Of a stretch of 64,000 nucleotides of DNA, positions 1 through 7,803 are shown in pieces. Position 1 is the first letter of the stretch. The number at the start of each line of letters is the position of its first letter. Source of the stretch: Lentzea kentuckyensis (GTDB lineage Bacteria; Actinomycetota; Actinomycetes; Mycobacteriales; Pseudonocardiaceae); the NCBI RefSeq assembly GCF_002150765.1, contig NZ_MUYM01000028.1, positions 6,815 through 70,814 on the forward strand, read 5' to 3'. The position numbers and the translations under genes were made by a program. The notes under the pieces are model-generated. The model was not told the DNA's origin. It saw nothing but the letters and a program-made list of their open reading frames with translations, and searched no databases.

Positions 1-71
1 GGCAACCCGACAAAGCACTATGGTGTGGCTCGGAACGTTGCCGGGGGAATTCGCGGTCAGACTGGTGCATC

Positions 72-130
72 GTGCCGCGAGGCGCCCTGTTGAGCGTGGA
101 TTACCTCGCCAACGTTCCGGGACGCGCTGC
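72..130 (+). repeat. Degenerate dispersed repeat, copy A
   Basis: This stretch aligns without gaps to 14482-14540. Both read as an open N-terminus in the same frame (MPRGALLSVDYLANVPGRA here, MRRGVLPGVNYPCHVPGRA there) and end in ACGTTCCGGG(A/G)CGCGC. Most differences fall at codon third positions, as in a once-coding sequence. I do not recognise the parent protein. No convincing full gene follows either copy. Confidence 0.4.
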
Positions 131-167
131 TAGTTCGCCGCCGTCGCGAGGTCCCACGACTGACGCG

Positions 168-1877
168 TCACGCGACCTCAGCGGCCGCCCGGCAGCGGTT
201 CTCCTCGATCGGCCTGCGCAGGGTGGCGTACAGCTCGGCCGCTTCGAGGAACAACGCGGCGGCCTGGGCGGTCTGCCCGGCCGCCCGGCGCAGTTCGGCC
301 CTGACCTCCCACAGAGCGGCCGACCACGGGCCGCCCTGCCACAGCCCGCTGATCCGTTCCGCCTCGGCCAGGTGCGTCCGCGCCCGGCTCAGGTCGTTGG
401 CCCGCGCGCAGGCCCGTGCCGCCTCGATCCGGAACGCCATCGAGCACGGATCGCACACGTGTGGCGCCTCGGTGAGCAGGCGTTCACCGTCCCGGACCGC
501 GGAGAGTGCCTCGACGAGCCCGCCGGCGGCGAGTACGCGCAGTCCGTGGATCCTGATGACGAGGTGGGACCGGATGCCCGACGCGTGCGCGAGCGGCATG
601 GCTCGGTCGAGCAGGGCGACGGCGGCGCTGCGGTCTCCGCGCCGGATGCGCGCCTCGGCGGCACGTTCGAGCGCGATGCTCTGCGCCGAGAGGCACCCCG
701 ACCGCTCCGCGTCCGTCAGCGACCGGTCGAGGTGCGCGGAGGCCTCGTCGAGGTGGCCGGACAGCAGTGCGAACTCGCCGAGCAGCAGGTGGGCCAGCGC
801 CCGGCCGGCCGCCGAGTCCGCCTCGGTGGCGATGCCGAGCAGGTCTCGGCCGAACGACTCCGCGCCCTCGTGGCCTTCCGGTCCGTAGAGGTAGAACTCC
901 TGGAAGCACAGGTGGGCGTCGAGCACGGCGCCTTCCAGGTTCGCGGACCGCCGGACGGAGTCGGTGAACTCCCGCCGGAACTGCTCGTGCCACGTGCCTC
1001 GCGCGTAAGCGACGAGCGCCAGCAGGGTGGACGCCTCGCCGAGCTCGTGCCCGAGGTTCGCGTCCAGCGCCAGCGCGCGTGCCCGCTTGGCGAGCCGCTC
1101 GGCCTCCTCGACGTTGCGCCGTCCCCAGGCGACCAGCCCGTTGGCGAGGATCACCGCCACCGTGTGCCGCACCGACGGAGGCTCGGCACCCTCGGCCAGC
1201 GCCGTCTCGTACAGCGCGACCGTGTCGGCGTCCGGCCCGACGCCGATGCGTTCCCGCAGCGCCTCGCGGAGTCGTTCGAACTGGCGCAACGCTTCCCGGC
1301 GCCGCCCGGCCGCGAGGTGGCGGCGCATCATCGCCCGGTGGGCTTCCTCGTCGGTCTCGTCGAGCTCCAGCAGCCGGGTCCAGTCACCGGCGGCCCGCAA
1401 CAGCGCGAGGTAGTGGGTCCTCGCCCTGGCTCGTGGCTCCTCCGCCCACCACTCGTACCGGTCGTCCGGCACCACGTCGCCGCCGTAGCTCGCGGCTGCC
1501 GCGGCACACGCCTGTGCGTTGCCCGACGCCAGCGCGGTGTCCGCGGCGCGGTCGAACCGTTCGAGGTCGCAGTCCAGGCATCCGTCCGGCCACAGCACCA
1601 GCACGTGGCCGTCCACGCCGATCGCTTCGGGGCCGCCGAGCGCCCGGCGGGCGTAGTGCACGGCCTTGCGCAGGTTCGCGCCGGCCGCCTCGACCGGCAG
1701 GTCCGGCCACAGCAGCTCCATGACCTGTTCGCGGTGCAGCCGGTGCGCGGGTTCGATCGCCAGGAGCTTCACCACATCGGCGGCGCGCCGGCTGCGCCAG
1801 GCATGGGTGGGGACGGGGCTGCCGTCCACGGTGACGCCAAACCCGCCGAGCACACGCACCTGGCAGGTGGCAGGCAT
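168..1877 (-). CDS. SARP/BTAD-domain transcriptional regulator
   Basis: 569-residue regulator. The N-terminus (VRVLGGFGVTVDG, then a winged-helix region with LHREQVMELLWPDLP near residues 47-61) is the OmpR-like DNA-binding domain of SARPs. It is followed by a bacterial transcriptional activation domain (DETDEEAHRAMMRRHLAAGRR, with ALRQFERLREALRERIGVGPD). The C-terminal half (about 250-569) is Ala-rich helical repeats resembling TPRs. There is no P-loop/NB-ARC module, unlike the larger AfsR-type protein at 54978-57971. It is transcribed divergently from the DUF4242 gene across 87 bp. Such proteins usually activate secondary-metabolism genes. Whether this one acts on the NRPS cluster 16 kb away is unknown. 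Confidence 0.85.
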   Translation of the reverse strand: MPATCQVRVLGGFGVTVDGSPVPTHAWRSRRAADVVKLLAIEPAHRLHREQVMELLWPDLPVEAAGANLRKAVHYARRALGGPEAIGVDGHVLVLWPDGCLDCDLERFDRAADTALASGNAQACAAAAASYGGDVVPDDRYEWWAEEPRARARTHYLALLRAAGDWTRLLELDETDEEAHRAMMRRHLAAGRRREALRQFERLREALRERIGVGPDADTVALYETALAEGAEPPSVRHTVAVILANGLVAWGRRNVEEAERLAKRARALALDANLGHELGEASTLLALVAYARGTWHEQFRREFTDSVRRSANLEGAVLDAHLCFQEFYLYGPEGHEGAESFGRDLLGIATEADSAAGRALAHLLLGEFALLSGHLDEASAHLDRSLTDAERSGCLSAQSIALERAAEARIRRGDRSAAVALLDRAMPLAHASGIRSHLVIRIHGLRVLAAGGLVEALSAVRDGERLLTEAPHVCDPCSMAFRIEAARACARANDLSRARTHLAEAERISGLWQGGPWSAALWEVRAELRRAAGQTAQAAALFLEAAELYATLRRPIEENRCRAAAEVA

Positions 1878-1878
1878 G

Positions 1879-1897
1879 GGCCGACCTTACGTCGGCC
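1879..1897. promoter_or_regulatory. Inverted repeat at the SARP gene start
   Basis: Perfect 7-bp inverted repeat GGCCGAC-N5-GTCGGCC immediately upstream of the SARP start codon and inside the 87-bp divergent spacer. The position suits an operator or autoregulatory site; no function is demonstrated. Confidence 0.35.
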
Positions 1898-1964
1898 GGC
1901 GTGGGAACGCTCGGGGAACGCCGGCCTGCCTAACCTCGCCGCACAGTCGGAAGAGGAGGAAGCC

Positions 1965-2213
1965 ATGTTGTTCATGGACGTCCACAACGAACTGCCCGAC
2001 GGCGCCACCGCGAAGGACGTCGCGGAAGCCCACGAGGCCGACCTGCGCACCCAGGGCCAGCACGGTGTGCGCTACCTCAACTACTGGGTTGACGACCAGG
2101 CGGGCAAGGTGTTCTGCCTGGTGGAGGCCCCGGACGCGGAGGCAGCCCACAGAGTGCACCGCGAAGCGCACGGCCTGGTCGCCGACGAGATCTACCCGGT
2201 CGTGCAGGGGTAG
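1965..2213 (+). CDS. Small DUF4242-like (nickel-binding-type) protein
   Basis: 82-residue soluble protein (MLFMDVHNELPDGATAKDVA...), with GVRYLNYWVDDQAGKVFCLVEAPDAEAA and HREAHGLVADEIYPV. The MDVHNEL start, the YWVD..GKVFCL strand and the HxxAHGLxADEI helix are typical of the DUF4242/SCO4226-like ferredoxin-fold family, some members of which bind nickel. The start is fixed by a strong GAAGAGGAGGAA ribosome binding site just upstream. Its physiological role is not known. It has no obvious operon partner. Confidence 0.75.
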   Translation: MLFMDVHNELPDGATAKDVAEAHEADLRTQGQHGVRYLNYWVDDQAGKVFCLVEAPDAEAAHRVHREAHGLVADEIYPVVQG

Positions 2214-2226
2214 GCCTCCGGCGGCG

Positions 2227-2366
2227 TCAGCCCTTGGCGGCTTCCCCGTGGCGGTCCCGGAACAACTGGACGATCGAGTCGAGCGTCCGAGCCGGTCCGG
2301 TTCAGTGACGGTGCCGAAGCCGCCGGGTCTGACGCGCAGGGCGCGGCGGGCCGTCTCGAAAGTCAT
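2227..2366 (-). pseudogene. Possible small gene with a frameshift
   Basis: On the minus strand an ATG at 2366 sits behind an excellent GAGGAG ribosome binding site and begins MTFETARRALRVRPGGFGT. About 20 codons later the protein-like reading moves to another frame (RTLDSIVQLFRDRHGEAAKG, then stop at 2227-2229). Each half looks protein-like, which suggests a short 40-50 residue gene with a one-base indel. It could also be a sequencing error. No family recognised. Confidence 0.35.
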
Positions 2367-2492
2367 CTCGTCTCCTCGTGTAACGCCGGTCGCGGGTGCG
2401 GGAACTGAGTCCTCGGTGTCGGCACCAACGACACGGGAATCGCGTTCAGCAAGCCGATCGTGCGAATCGACGACCGCAGGAGGAGTTTCCGC

Positions 2493-2921
2493 ATGCCCAG
2501 AATCGTGACCAGTGCTGTGCTCGACGCCCCCGCCCAGGAGGTGTGGGAGCTGTTGCGGGACTTCTCCGCCATCGGCTCATGGCACCCGTTCCTGCCCGAG
2601 GCGAAGATCGAAGGCGGTGACCCGGTCGACCGCGTGGGCGCGGTCCGCGTCTTCCCCGCGGCGGGCGGGCACCGCGAGCGGCTCGTCGCACTGGACGACG
2701 CCGAACGCAGCACCCGGTACGCGTTCGAGGACACCGCCGGACTGCCCGTGCGCGGCTACGTCTCCGGCCTGCGGGTGAGGCCCGCGTCCGACACGACGTC
2801 GCTGGTCGAGTGGACGGCCGACTTCGACTGCGACGCGACCGACGAACCCCAGGTGATCTCCCAGGTCCGCGACGGGATCTTCCTGCCCGGCCTGGCCGCG
2901 TTGGAGGAGCGTTTCGCATGA
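2493..2921 (+). CDS. SRPBCC-fold (START/polyketide-cyclase-like) protein
   Basis: 142 residues, MPRIVTSAVLDAPAQEVWELLRDF..., with the SRPBCC opening (VWELLRDFSAIGSWHPFL), a central YVSGLRVRP strand and a long C-terminal helix (FLPGLAALEERF). Members bind hydrophobic ligands or act as cyclases/dehydratases; the ligand cannot be read from sequence. The ATG at 2493 is preceded by AGGAGG. Its stop overlaps the next start (ATGA at 2918-2921), so it is translationally coupled to the oxidoreductase and belongs to the four-gene operon ending with the sigma/anti-sigma pair. Confidence 0.75.
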   Translation: MPRIVTSAVLDAPAQEVWELLRDFSAIGSWHPFLPEAKIEGGDPVDRVGAVRVFPAAGGHRERLVALDDAERSTRYAFEDTAGLPVRGYVSGLRVRPASDTTSLVEWTADFDCDATDEPQVISQVRDGIFLPGLAALEERFA

Positions 2922-3622
2922 CCGACCACAGCGACCTCAAGGCGATGTTCATCAACTGCACCCTGAAGCGTTCGCCCGATCGCAGCCACACCGAGGGCCT
3001 GGTGGACGTCAGCCGGGCCATCATGGAGAAGCAGGGCGTCCAGGTCGAGGTGCTGCGCGCGATCGACCACGACATCGCGATCGGCGTGTGGCCGGACATG
3101 AGAGAGCACGGCTGGGCGACCGACGCGTGGCCGGAGATCTACGAACGGGTCATGGCGGCCGACATCCTGGTGATCGCGGGCCCGATCTGGCTGGGTGACA
3201 ACAGCTCCGTGACCAAGCAGGTGATCGAACGGCTCTACGCGTGCTCGCACCTGCTCAACGACGCAGGCCAGTACGCCTACTACGGCCGCGTCGGCGGGTG
3301 CCTGATCACCGGCAACGAGGACGGCGTCAAGCACTGCGCGATGAACGTCCTCTACAGCCTGCAGCACCTGGGCTACACGATCCCGCCGCAGGCCGACGCC
3401 GGCTGGATCGGCGAGGCCGGGCCCCGTCCGTCCTATCTGGACCCCGGATCTGGTGGGCCGGAGAACGACTTCACCAACCGCAACACCACGTTCATGACGT
3501 GGAACCTGCTGCACCTGGCTCGCATGCTCAAGGACGCGGGCGGGATCCCGGCGCACGGCAACCAGCGCTCCGGGTGGGACGCGGGATGTCGTTACGACTT
3601 CGACAACCCCGAGTACCGGTAG
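2918..3622 (+). CDS. Flavodoxin-like NAD(P)H-dependent oxidoreductase
   Basis: 234 residues with a flavodoxin/NADPH-dependent FMN reductase fold. The first strand and phosphate-binding loop read AMFINCTLKRSPDRSHTEGL. VIAGPIWLGDNSSVTKQVIERL corresponds to the second FMN loop, and YYGRVGGCLITGNEDG to the third. It probably reduces FMN, quinones or a small electrophile with NAD(P)H in the cytosol. The start overlaps the SRPBCC stop by 4 bases, and the ECF sigma gene begins 10 bases after its stop. Co-transcription suggests it is part of the response controlled by that sigma factor. Confidence 0.8.
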   Translation: MTDHSDLKAMFINCTLKRSPDRSHTEGLVDVSRAIMEKQGVQVEVLRAIDHDIAIGVWPDMREHGWATDAWPEIYERVMAADILVIAGPIWLGDNSSVTKQVIERLYACSHLLNDAGQYAYYGRVGGCLITGNEDGVKHCAMNVLYSLQHLGYTIPPQADAGWIGEAGPRPSYLDPGSGGPENDFTNRNTTFMTWNLLHLARMLKDAGGIPAHGNQRSGWDAGCRYDFDNPEYR

Positions 3623-3632
3623 ATTTCCGTGG

Positions 3633-4235
3633 ATGCTGCCCGCGGACGACGTCCTCGTCGCCGGACTCCGGTCCGGTGACGAGGCGACGTTCGCGCGGCT
3701 GCTGGACAGCTGGTCGGCGTCGATGCTGCGGCTGGCCCGGTCGTTCGTGTCGACCGACGCCTCGGCGGAGGAGGTCGTCCAGGACACCTGGCTGGCCGTG
3801 ATCCGCGGCGTCGGCGGGTTCCAGGGCGCCTCGTCGTTGCGCACGTGGGTGTACCGGATCCTGGTCAACACGGCGAAGAAACGGGGCGTCAAGGAGAAGC
3901 GGACCATCCCGTGGACCAGCCTCGACCCGGACGGCGGACCGACCGTCGACCCGGACCAGTTCCGCGGGCCGGATGACGCCTATCCGGGGCATTGGCGGGA
4001 GTTTCCCGAGCCGTGGGTGCTCGGCGACGAGTTTCGCCACGTCGTCGCGCGGGCACTCGACCGGCTGCCGGAACGGCAACGGGTCGTGGTGACCTTGCGC
4101 GATGTGGACGGCTACTCCTCCGAGGAGGTGTGCGCGATGCTGGAGATCTCGGCGGCCAACCAGCGGGTGCTGCTGCACCGCGGCCGTGCGGCAGTCCGCG
4201 CACACGTCGAGAAGTACCTGGGGGGAGTGGCATGA
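3633..4235 (+). CDS. ECF-type RNA polymerase sigma factor
   Basis: 200 residues. Region 2 spans about 20-85 (FARLLDSWSASMLRLARSFV, then EEVVQDTWLAVIRG and SSLRTWVYRILVNTAKKR). Region 4 spans about 138-190 (ALDRLPERQRVVVTLRDVDG, then YSSEEVCAMLEISAANQRVL). The acidic linker WTSLDPDGGPTVDPDQF lies between. This two-domain layout without regions 1 and 3 is ECF. It overlaps the anti-sigma start by 4 bases, the classic arrangement for a sigma and its inhibitor. Upstream co-operonic genes (SRPBCC, flavodoxin) hint at a redox or lipid-stress input. Confidence 0.92.
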   Translation: MLPADDVLVAGLRSGDEATFARLLDSWSASMLRLARSFVSTDASAEEVVQDTWLAVIRGVGGFQGASSLRTWVYRILVNTAKKRGVKEKRTIPWTSLDPDGGPTVDPDQFRGPDDAYPGHWREFPEPWVLGDEFRHVVARALDRLPERQRVVVTLRDVDGYSSEEVCAMLEISAANQRVLLHRGRAAVRAHVEKYLGGVA

Positions 4236-4462
4236 CCTGCGAGGAGTTCGTCGAGCTCGTCACGGCGTTCCTGGAGGGCACGCTGGACGAGGGGACCGAA
4301 CGCGACTTCGTCGCCCACCTCGCCGAGTGCCCCGGCTGCGAGCGTTACCTCGACCAGTTCCGCGTCACCATCTCCGAGCTGGGGGAGCTGCCGCCGGAGA
4401 CGTTGTCCGGCGACACCCGCGACCGGCTGCTCGAGGCGTTCCGGAACTTCCCGCGGGCGTGA
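4232..4462 (+). CDS. Zinc-finger anti-sigma factor
   Basis: 76 residues, MTCEEFVELVTAFLEGTLDE..., with the zf-HC2 signature HLAECPGCERYLDQF (HxxxCxxC, positions about 29-36) that binds zinc in ZAS anti-sigma factors. There is no transmembrane segment, so it is probably a cytosolic, RsrA/RshA-like inhibitor of the sigma factor it overlaps. The Cys pair gives an obvious route for redox release, but that is inference from the family. Confidence 0.88.
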   Translation: MTCEEFVELVTAFLEGTLDEGTERDFVAHLAECPGCERYLDQFRVTISELGELPPETLSGDTRDRLLEAFRNFPRA

Positions 4463-4639
4463 CGTCCGGCAGGCTCGCAGGCACTGAACTCCCGCCGCCC
4501 CTGTTGTCGTCTCGTGACGGAGACCAGACGAACGATGGTGCACGTCGGGTAGCCAGACGTCCTACCGTCGGTGACTGATCGGAAACCCTGCACCGGTCCG
4601 CGTCCTGAGCGGCCGGATTTCCGTGAGGAGCCCAACTTC

Positions 4640-6292
4640 ATGAAGACCCTGCGGCTGGGGGCGCTCACGGTGCTGACGGCATCGGCGATCGCCCTCACGA
4701 TGTCGGGCGCGTCCGCGCACGACCCCGACACCCCCGAAGGACAGGCGGCGGCCAGAACGTTCATGGCCGACTACCAGCCTGCGGAGCGGCACGCCGTCAC
4801 GAACACCGCGGCCGGTGTGCCGTGCGTCGACGGCAAGGCCGACGTCTACCCCTGCAAGAACGTGGACCTGCTCAGCGTCCTGCCGCTGGCTCAGATGGGC
4901 GGCGGCAACGGCAACGACATCTGGGGCTGGACCGACCCGTCCTCCGGCAAGGAGTACGCGATCGTCGGCCGCACCAACGGCACGGCGTTCGTCGACGTCA
5001 GCACCCCCACCGCGCCTCGCTACCTGGGCAACCTGCCGTCCAACGGCGGCAGCAGCTCATGGCGTGACATGAAGGTGTACAAGGACCACGCGTTCATCGT
5101 CGCGGACTTCATCACCGGCCACGGGATGCAGGTGTTCGACCTGACCCGCCTGCGGACGATCACCTCGCCGCAGACGTTCACCGCCGACACCGTCTACAAG
5201 GACTTCGGCCCGGCGCACAACATCGCGATCAACGAGGAGACCGGTTTCGCGTACGCGATCGGCTCCAACACGTGCAGCGGTGGCCCGCACATGGTGGACA
5301 TCCGCTCGCCGAAGTCGCCCAAGAACGCGGGTTGCGTTTCCCAGGACGGGTACACGCACGACAACCAGTGCGTGATCTACCGGGGCCCGGACGCGGCCTA
5401 CCGGGGCAGGGAGATCTGCTTCAACTCCAACGAGGACACGCTGACGATCGTCGACGTGACCGACAAGGCCAAACCGGTGCAGATCTCCCGCAAGGGCTAC
5501 TCCGGCGCGCAGTACTCGCACCAGGGCTGGCTGACCGAGGACCAGCGCTACTTCCTGCTCGACGACGAACTCGACGAGTCGCGCGGCACCGACAAGCGGA
5601 CCAAGACCTACATCTGGGACCTGGCCTCGCTCGCCAACCCCGTGCACACCGGCGTCTACAACTCGCCCGCGACGGCGATCGACCACAACCAGTACATCAA
5701 GGGCAAGTACTCCTACCAGGCCAACTACCAGGCGGGCCTGCGGATCCTCGACGTCAGCGGGGTCGCCTCGGCGCAGCTGACCGAGGCCGGGTACTTCGAC
5801 ATCTACCCGGCCGCGAACGAGGCGAAGTTCAACGGGGCGTGGAGCAACTACCCGTACTTCGCCAGCGGCATCGTGCTGGTCAACGGCATCGAGCAGGGCC
5901 TGGTCGTGGTCAAGCCCAACCTCGGCGCCGCCGAACCGCCGCCGGCGGGCGGGAAGTTCGAGAACACCGCGGACGTCGCCATCCCGGACGCGGGCGCGGC
6001 GGTCACCTCCCCGGTGACGGTCTCCGGTGTCGCGGGCAAGGCCCCGTCGACCCTGAAGGTGAACGTGGACATCAAGCACACCTACCGCGGCGACCTCGTG
6101 ATCGACCTCATCGCGCCGGACGGCACCTCGTTCCGTCTCAAGGGATCGAGCAACGACTCGGCGGACAACGTGGTCACGACCTACACGGTCGACGCGTCGG
6201 CGAGGACGGCGGAAGGCACCTGGCAGCTCAAGGTGCAGGACGTCGCCAAGGCCGACACCGGCTACATCGACGCGTGGAGTCTCCAGTTCTGA
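4640..6292 (+). CDS. Secreted LVIVD-repeat protein with C-terminal P-domain
   Basis: 550 residues. A Sec signal peptide (MKTLRLGALTVLTASAIALT, cleavage after SGASA) precedes a beta-propeller-like region with LVIVD-type repeats (TAFVDVSTPTAPRYLGNLPS, MVDIRSPKSPKNAG, LTIVDVTDKAKPVQISRKGY), as in 'choice-of-anchor B' proteins. Residues about 440-550 (AIPDAGAAVTSPVTVSG to DTGYIDAWSLQF) form a proprotein-convertase P-domain, a jelly roll often appended to secreted peptidases and surface proteins. No catalytic protease domain is present. ATG 4640 is chosen because the signal peptide begins there and GTGAGGAG precedes it. Confidence 0.8.
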   Translation: MKTLRLGALTVLTASAIALTMSGASAHDPDTPEGQAAARTFMADYQPAERHAVTNTAAGVPCVDGKADVYPCKNVDLLSVLPLAQMGGGNGNDIWGWTDPSSGKEYAIVGRTNGTAFVDVSTPTAPRYLGNLPSNGGSSSWRDMKVYKDHAFIVADFITGHGMQVFDLTRLRTITSPQTFTADTVYKDFGPAHNIAINEETGFAYAIGSNTCSGGPHMVDIRSPKSPKNAGCVSQDGYTHDNQCVIYRGPDAAYRGREICFNSNEDTLTIVDVTDKAKPVQISRKGYSGAQYSHQGWLTEDQRYFLLDDELDESRGTDKRTKTYIWDLASLANPVHTGVYNSPATAIDHNQYIKGKYSYQANYQAGLRILDVSGVASAQLTEAGYFDIYPAANEAKFNGAWSNYPYFASGIVLVNGIEQGLVVVKPNLGAAEPPPAGGKFENTADVAIPDAGAAVTSPVTVSGVAGKAPSTLKVNVDIKHTYRGDLVIDLIAPDGTSFRLKGSSNDSADNVVTTYTVDASARTAEGTWQLKVQDVAKADTGYIDAWSLQF

Positions 6293-6301
6293 GATGACGT
6301 C

Positions 6302-6340
6302 GTGGGTGGTTTTGGCTGCTGCGCGGCCAAAACCACCCGC
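6302..6340 (+). terminator. Strong hairpin terminator
   Basis: Perfect 13-bp stem GGGTGGTTTTGGC (6304-6316) / GCCAAAACCACCC (6326-6338) with a 9-base loop, starting 10 bases after the LVIVD stop. There is no T-tract, as is common in high-GC actinobacteria. It separates the LVIVD gene from the next one. Confidence 0.8.
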
Positions 6341-6352
6341 TGAGGAGTGGTC

Positions 6353-7219
6353 GTGCGCAAACTGACCTTCGTGGACTGGGTGTTCGCCTTGGTGGCCGTC
6401 GTCATCGTGGTGGCGGGGTCGGTCATGATGTTCGGCCGCAGCACGCCGCCGACGCAGCACCAGAACATGGGTCCGGTGGTCCCCGCCTCGCACAGCGACG
6501 GCCTGTCGGAGGCCGAGTCCGGCTACCGGTTCGAGCGCGTGGTGATGCCCGCGAACCGCGGCACCGGCGTCCCCGTCGCGTTCCGGATCCTCGGCGCCGA
6601 CGGAAAACCGGTGACCAGGTTCCTGGACAACCAGACCAAGCAGATGCACTTCTTCGTCGTCCGCGACGACATGCACGTGTTCCGGCACGTCCACCCCGTG
6701 CTCGACGGCGACACCTGGGACACGTCGGTGGACCTGCCCGATGGTGGTGCGTACCGCATGTTCGCCGAGTTCATCCCGCTCGACACCAAGGATCCGCTGC
6801 ACCCCGTGGTGCTGGGCGTGCCGTTCAGCCTCGCCGGTGACACCGAACTCGTGCCGGTGCCCCAACCGGAGGCGCAGTCGCGGACCGGTACGGGCTACTC
6901 GGTGACCAGGGTGGACGAGCCCGCCACGCTCGGTGTGATGAGCGAGCGCAAGCTGCGCTTCGCCATCCGCACCCCGGACGGTGTACCGGTCGAGGGACTC
7001 GAGCCGCACCTCGGCGCCAACGGGCACATGACCGGGTTCCACACCATGCTGCTCTCCGCGACGCACTTGCATCCCGTCGAACCGCTCGGTGCGCCACTGA
7101 TCAACGGTGAGCTGACGTTCCGCGCCGTCTTCGCCGACCGCGGGGAGTACCGGCTGTTCCTCGAGTTCTCCCATCACGGGCGACTGCACACCGCGGCTTT
7201 CACCGTCGCCGTCGAGTGA
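6353..7219 (+). CDS. Membrane-anchored His-rich secreted protein
   Basis: 288 residues. An N-terminal signal anchor (LTFVDWVFALVAVVIVVAGS) is followed by an extracytoplasmic region with two Ig-like halves rich in His and Met: QMHFFVVRDDMHVFRHVHPV, and later NGHMTGFHTMLLSATHLHPV with FSHHGRLHTAAF. The paired clusters suggest binding of a metal, perhaps copper, but I cannot name a family securely. GTG 6353 is favoured over GTG 6347 because GAGGAG lies 5 bases upstream of it. Confidence 0.65.
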   Translation: MRKLTFVDWVFALVAVVIVVAGSVMMFGRSTPPTQHQNMGPVVPASHSDGLSEAESGYRFERVVMPANRGTGVPVAFRILGADGKPVTRFLDNQTKQMHFFVVRDDMHVFRHVHPVLDGDTWDTSVDLPDGGAYRMFAEFIPLDTKDPLHPVVLGVPFSLAGDTELVPVPQPEAQSRTGTGYSVTRVDEPATLGVMSERKLRFAIRTPDGVPVEGLEPHLGANGHMTGFHTMLLSATHLHPVEPLGAPLINGELTFRAVFADRGEYRLFLEFSHHGRLHTAAFTVAVE

Positions 7220-7473
7220 CCGGCAGGCGCTGGAGCGATGTCAACGGTCAGCGGGCAGCGTCGTCCTTCGTTCACACACTTCGTGATCTGCGCCATCGTC
7301 TGCTCGGAGTTCTTGTCCGCGAACCGGACGTGGTCGCGGTGGTTGGCGCCGCTACGTGTCCCACTACAACCACCGACGACCACATCAAGCGCGACCTGTT
7401 CCAGGACCCGGCACTTCGAACGGCGCCTGCGTTCGAACGGCGCCTGCGGATGCCTGCTTCGTTCGGATAGGAC
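7220..7473. other. Gene-poor spacer
   Basis: About 250 bases between the His-rich protein and the terminator. Short ORFs exist but none has a recognisable protein or convincing ribosome binding site. The only structure seen is the tandem duplication at 7415-7448. Confidence 0.5.
7415..7448. repeat. Perfect 17-bp tandem duplication
   Basis: TTCGAACGGCGCCTGCG occurs twice back to back (7415-7431 and 7432-7448). The unit carries the palindromes TTCGAA and GGCGCC, so the pair could be a protein-binding site or a recent slippage duplication in a non-coding spacer. Confidence 0.7.
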
Positions 7474-7508
7474 AGAGCCCGGCCGGATGGATCTTCTGGC
7501 CGGGCTCT
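7474..7508. terminator. Bidirectional hairpin terminator
   Basis: Perfect 11-bp stem AGAGCCCGGCC / GGCCGGGCTCT with a 13-base loop. It lies 46 bases beyond the stop of the minus-strand cold-shock gene and also downstream of the plus-strand genes, so it can serve both directions. Confidence 0.7.
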
Positions 7509-7554
7509 CATGTCTTCCGCGCGTGCCGCTGATGTTCAGCGGCTGGCAACGGGA

Positions 7555-7758
7555 CTAGGCGGGAACGATGTTCTCCGCCTGCGGGCCCTTCTGGCCCTGG
7601 GTGATGTCGAAGGAGACCTTTTGGCCTTCCTGGAGCTCGCGGAAGCCCTGGGCGGCGATGTTCGAGTAGTGGGCGAAGACGTCGGCGCCGCCACCGTCCT
7701 GCTCGATGAAGCCGAAGCCCTTTTCAGAGTTGAACCACTTGACGGTTCCGGTGGCCAT
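7555..7758 (-). CDS. cspA: Cold-shock protein (CspA family)
   Basis: 67 residues, [20 protein letters not shown]..., a single OB-fold cold-shock domain with RNP1 (KGFGFI) and RNP2 (VFAHYS) nucleic-acid-binding motifs. Length and sequence are canonical for actinobacterial CspA/ScoF-type RNA chaperones. The start is fixed by the conserved MATGTVKWF. The upstream leader contains a stable hairpin (7781-7803) that could contribute to temperature-dependent expression. Confidence 0.95.
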   Translation of the reverse strand: MATGTVKWFNSEKGFGFIEQDGGGADVFAHYSNIAAQGFRELQEGQKVSFDITQGQKGPQAENIVPA

Positions 7759-7780
7759 GGTGCACTCCAAGCATGAATGT

Positions 7781-7803
7781 GACCCCCGCACTGCGCGGGG
7801 GTC
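7781..7803 (-). promoter_or_regulatory. 5'-leader hairpin of the cold-shock gene
   Basis: Perfect 9-bp stem GACCCCCGC / GCGGGGGTC with a 5-base loop, ending 22 bases upstream of the csp start codon on the minus strand. Structured leaders are known to regulate csp mRNAs; here the role is inferred from position alone. Confidence 0.45.

Noticed and set aside
5057-7189. 710-residue minus-strand ORF across the LVIVD and His-rich genes
   Set aside because: It spans two good plus-strand genes and a terminator and has no recognisable domain.
7216-7470. 84-residue plus-strand ORF after the His-rich gene
   Set aside because: No family resemblance and a tandem duplication inside; probably non-coding.
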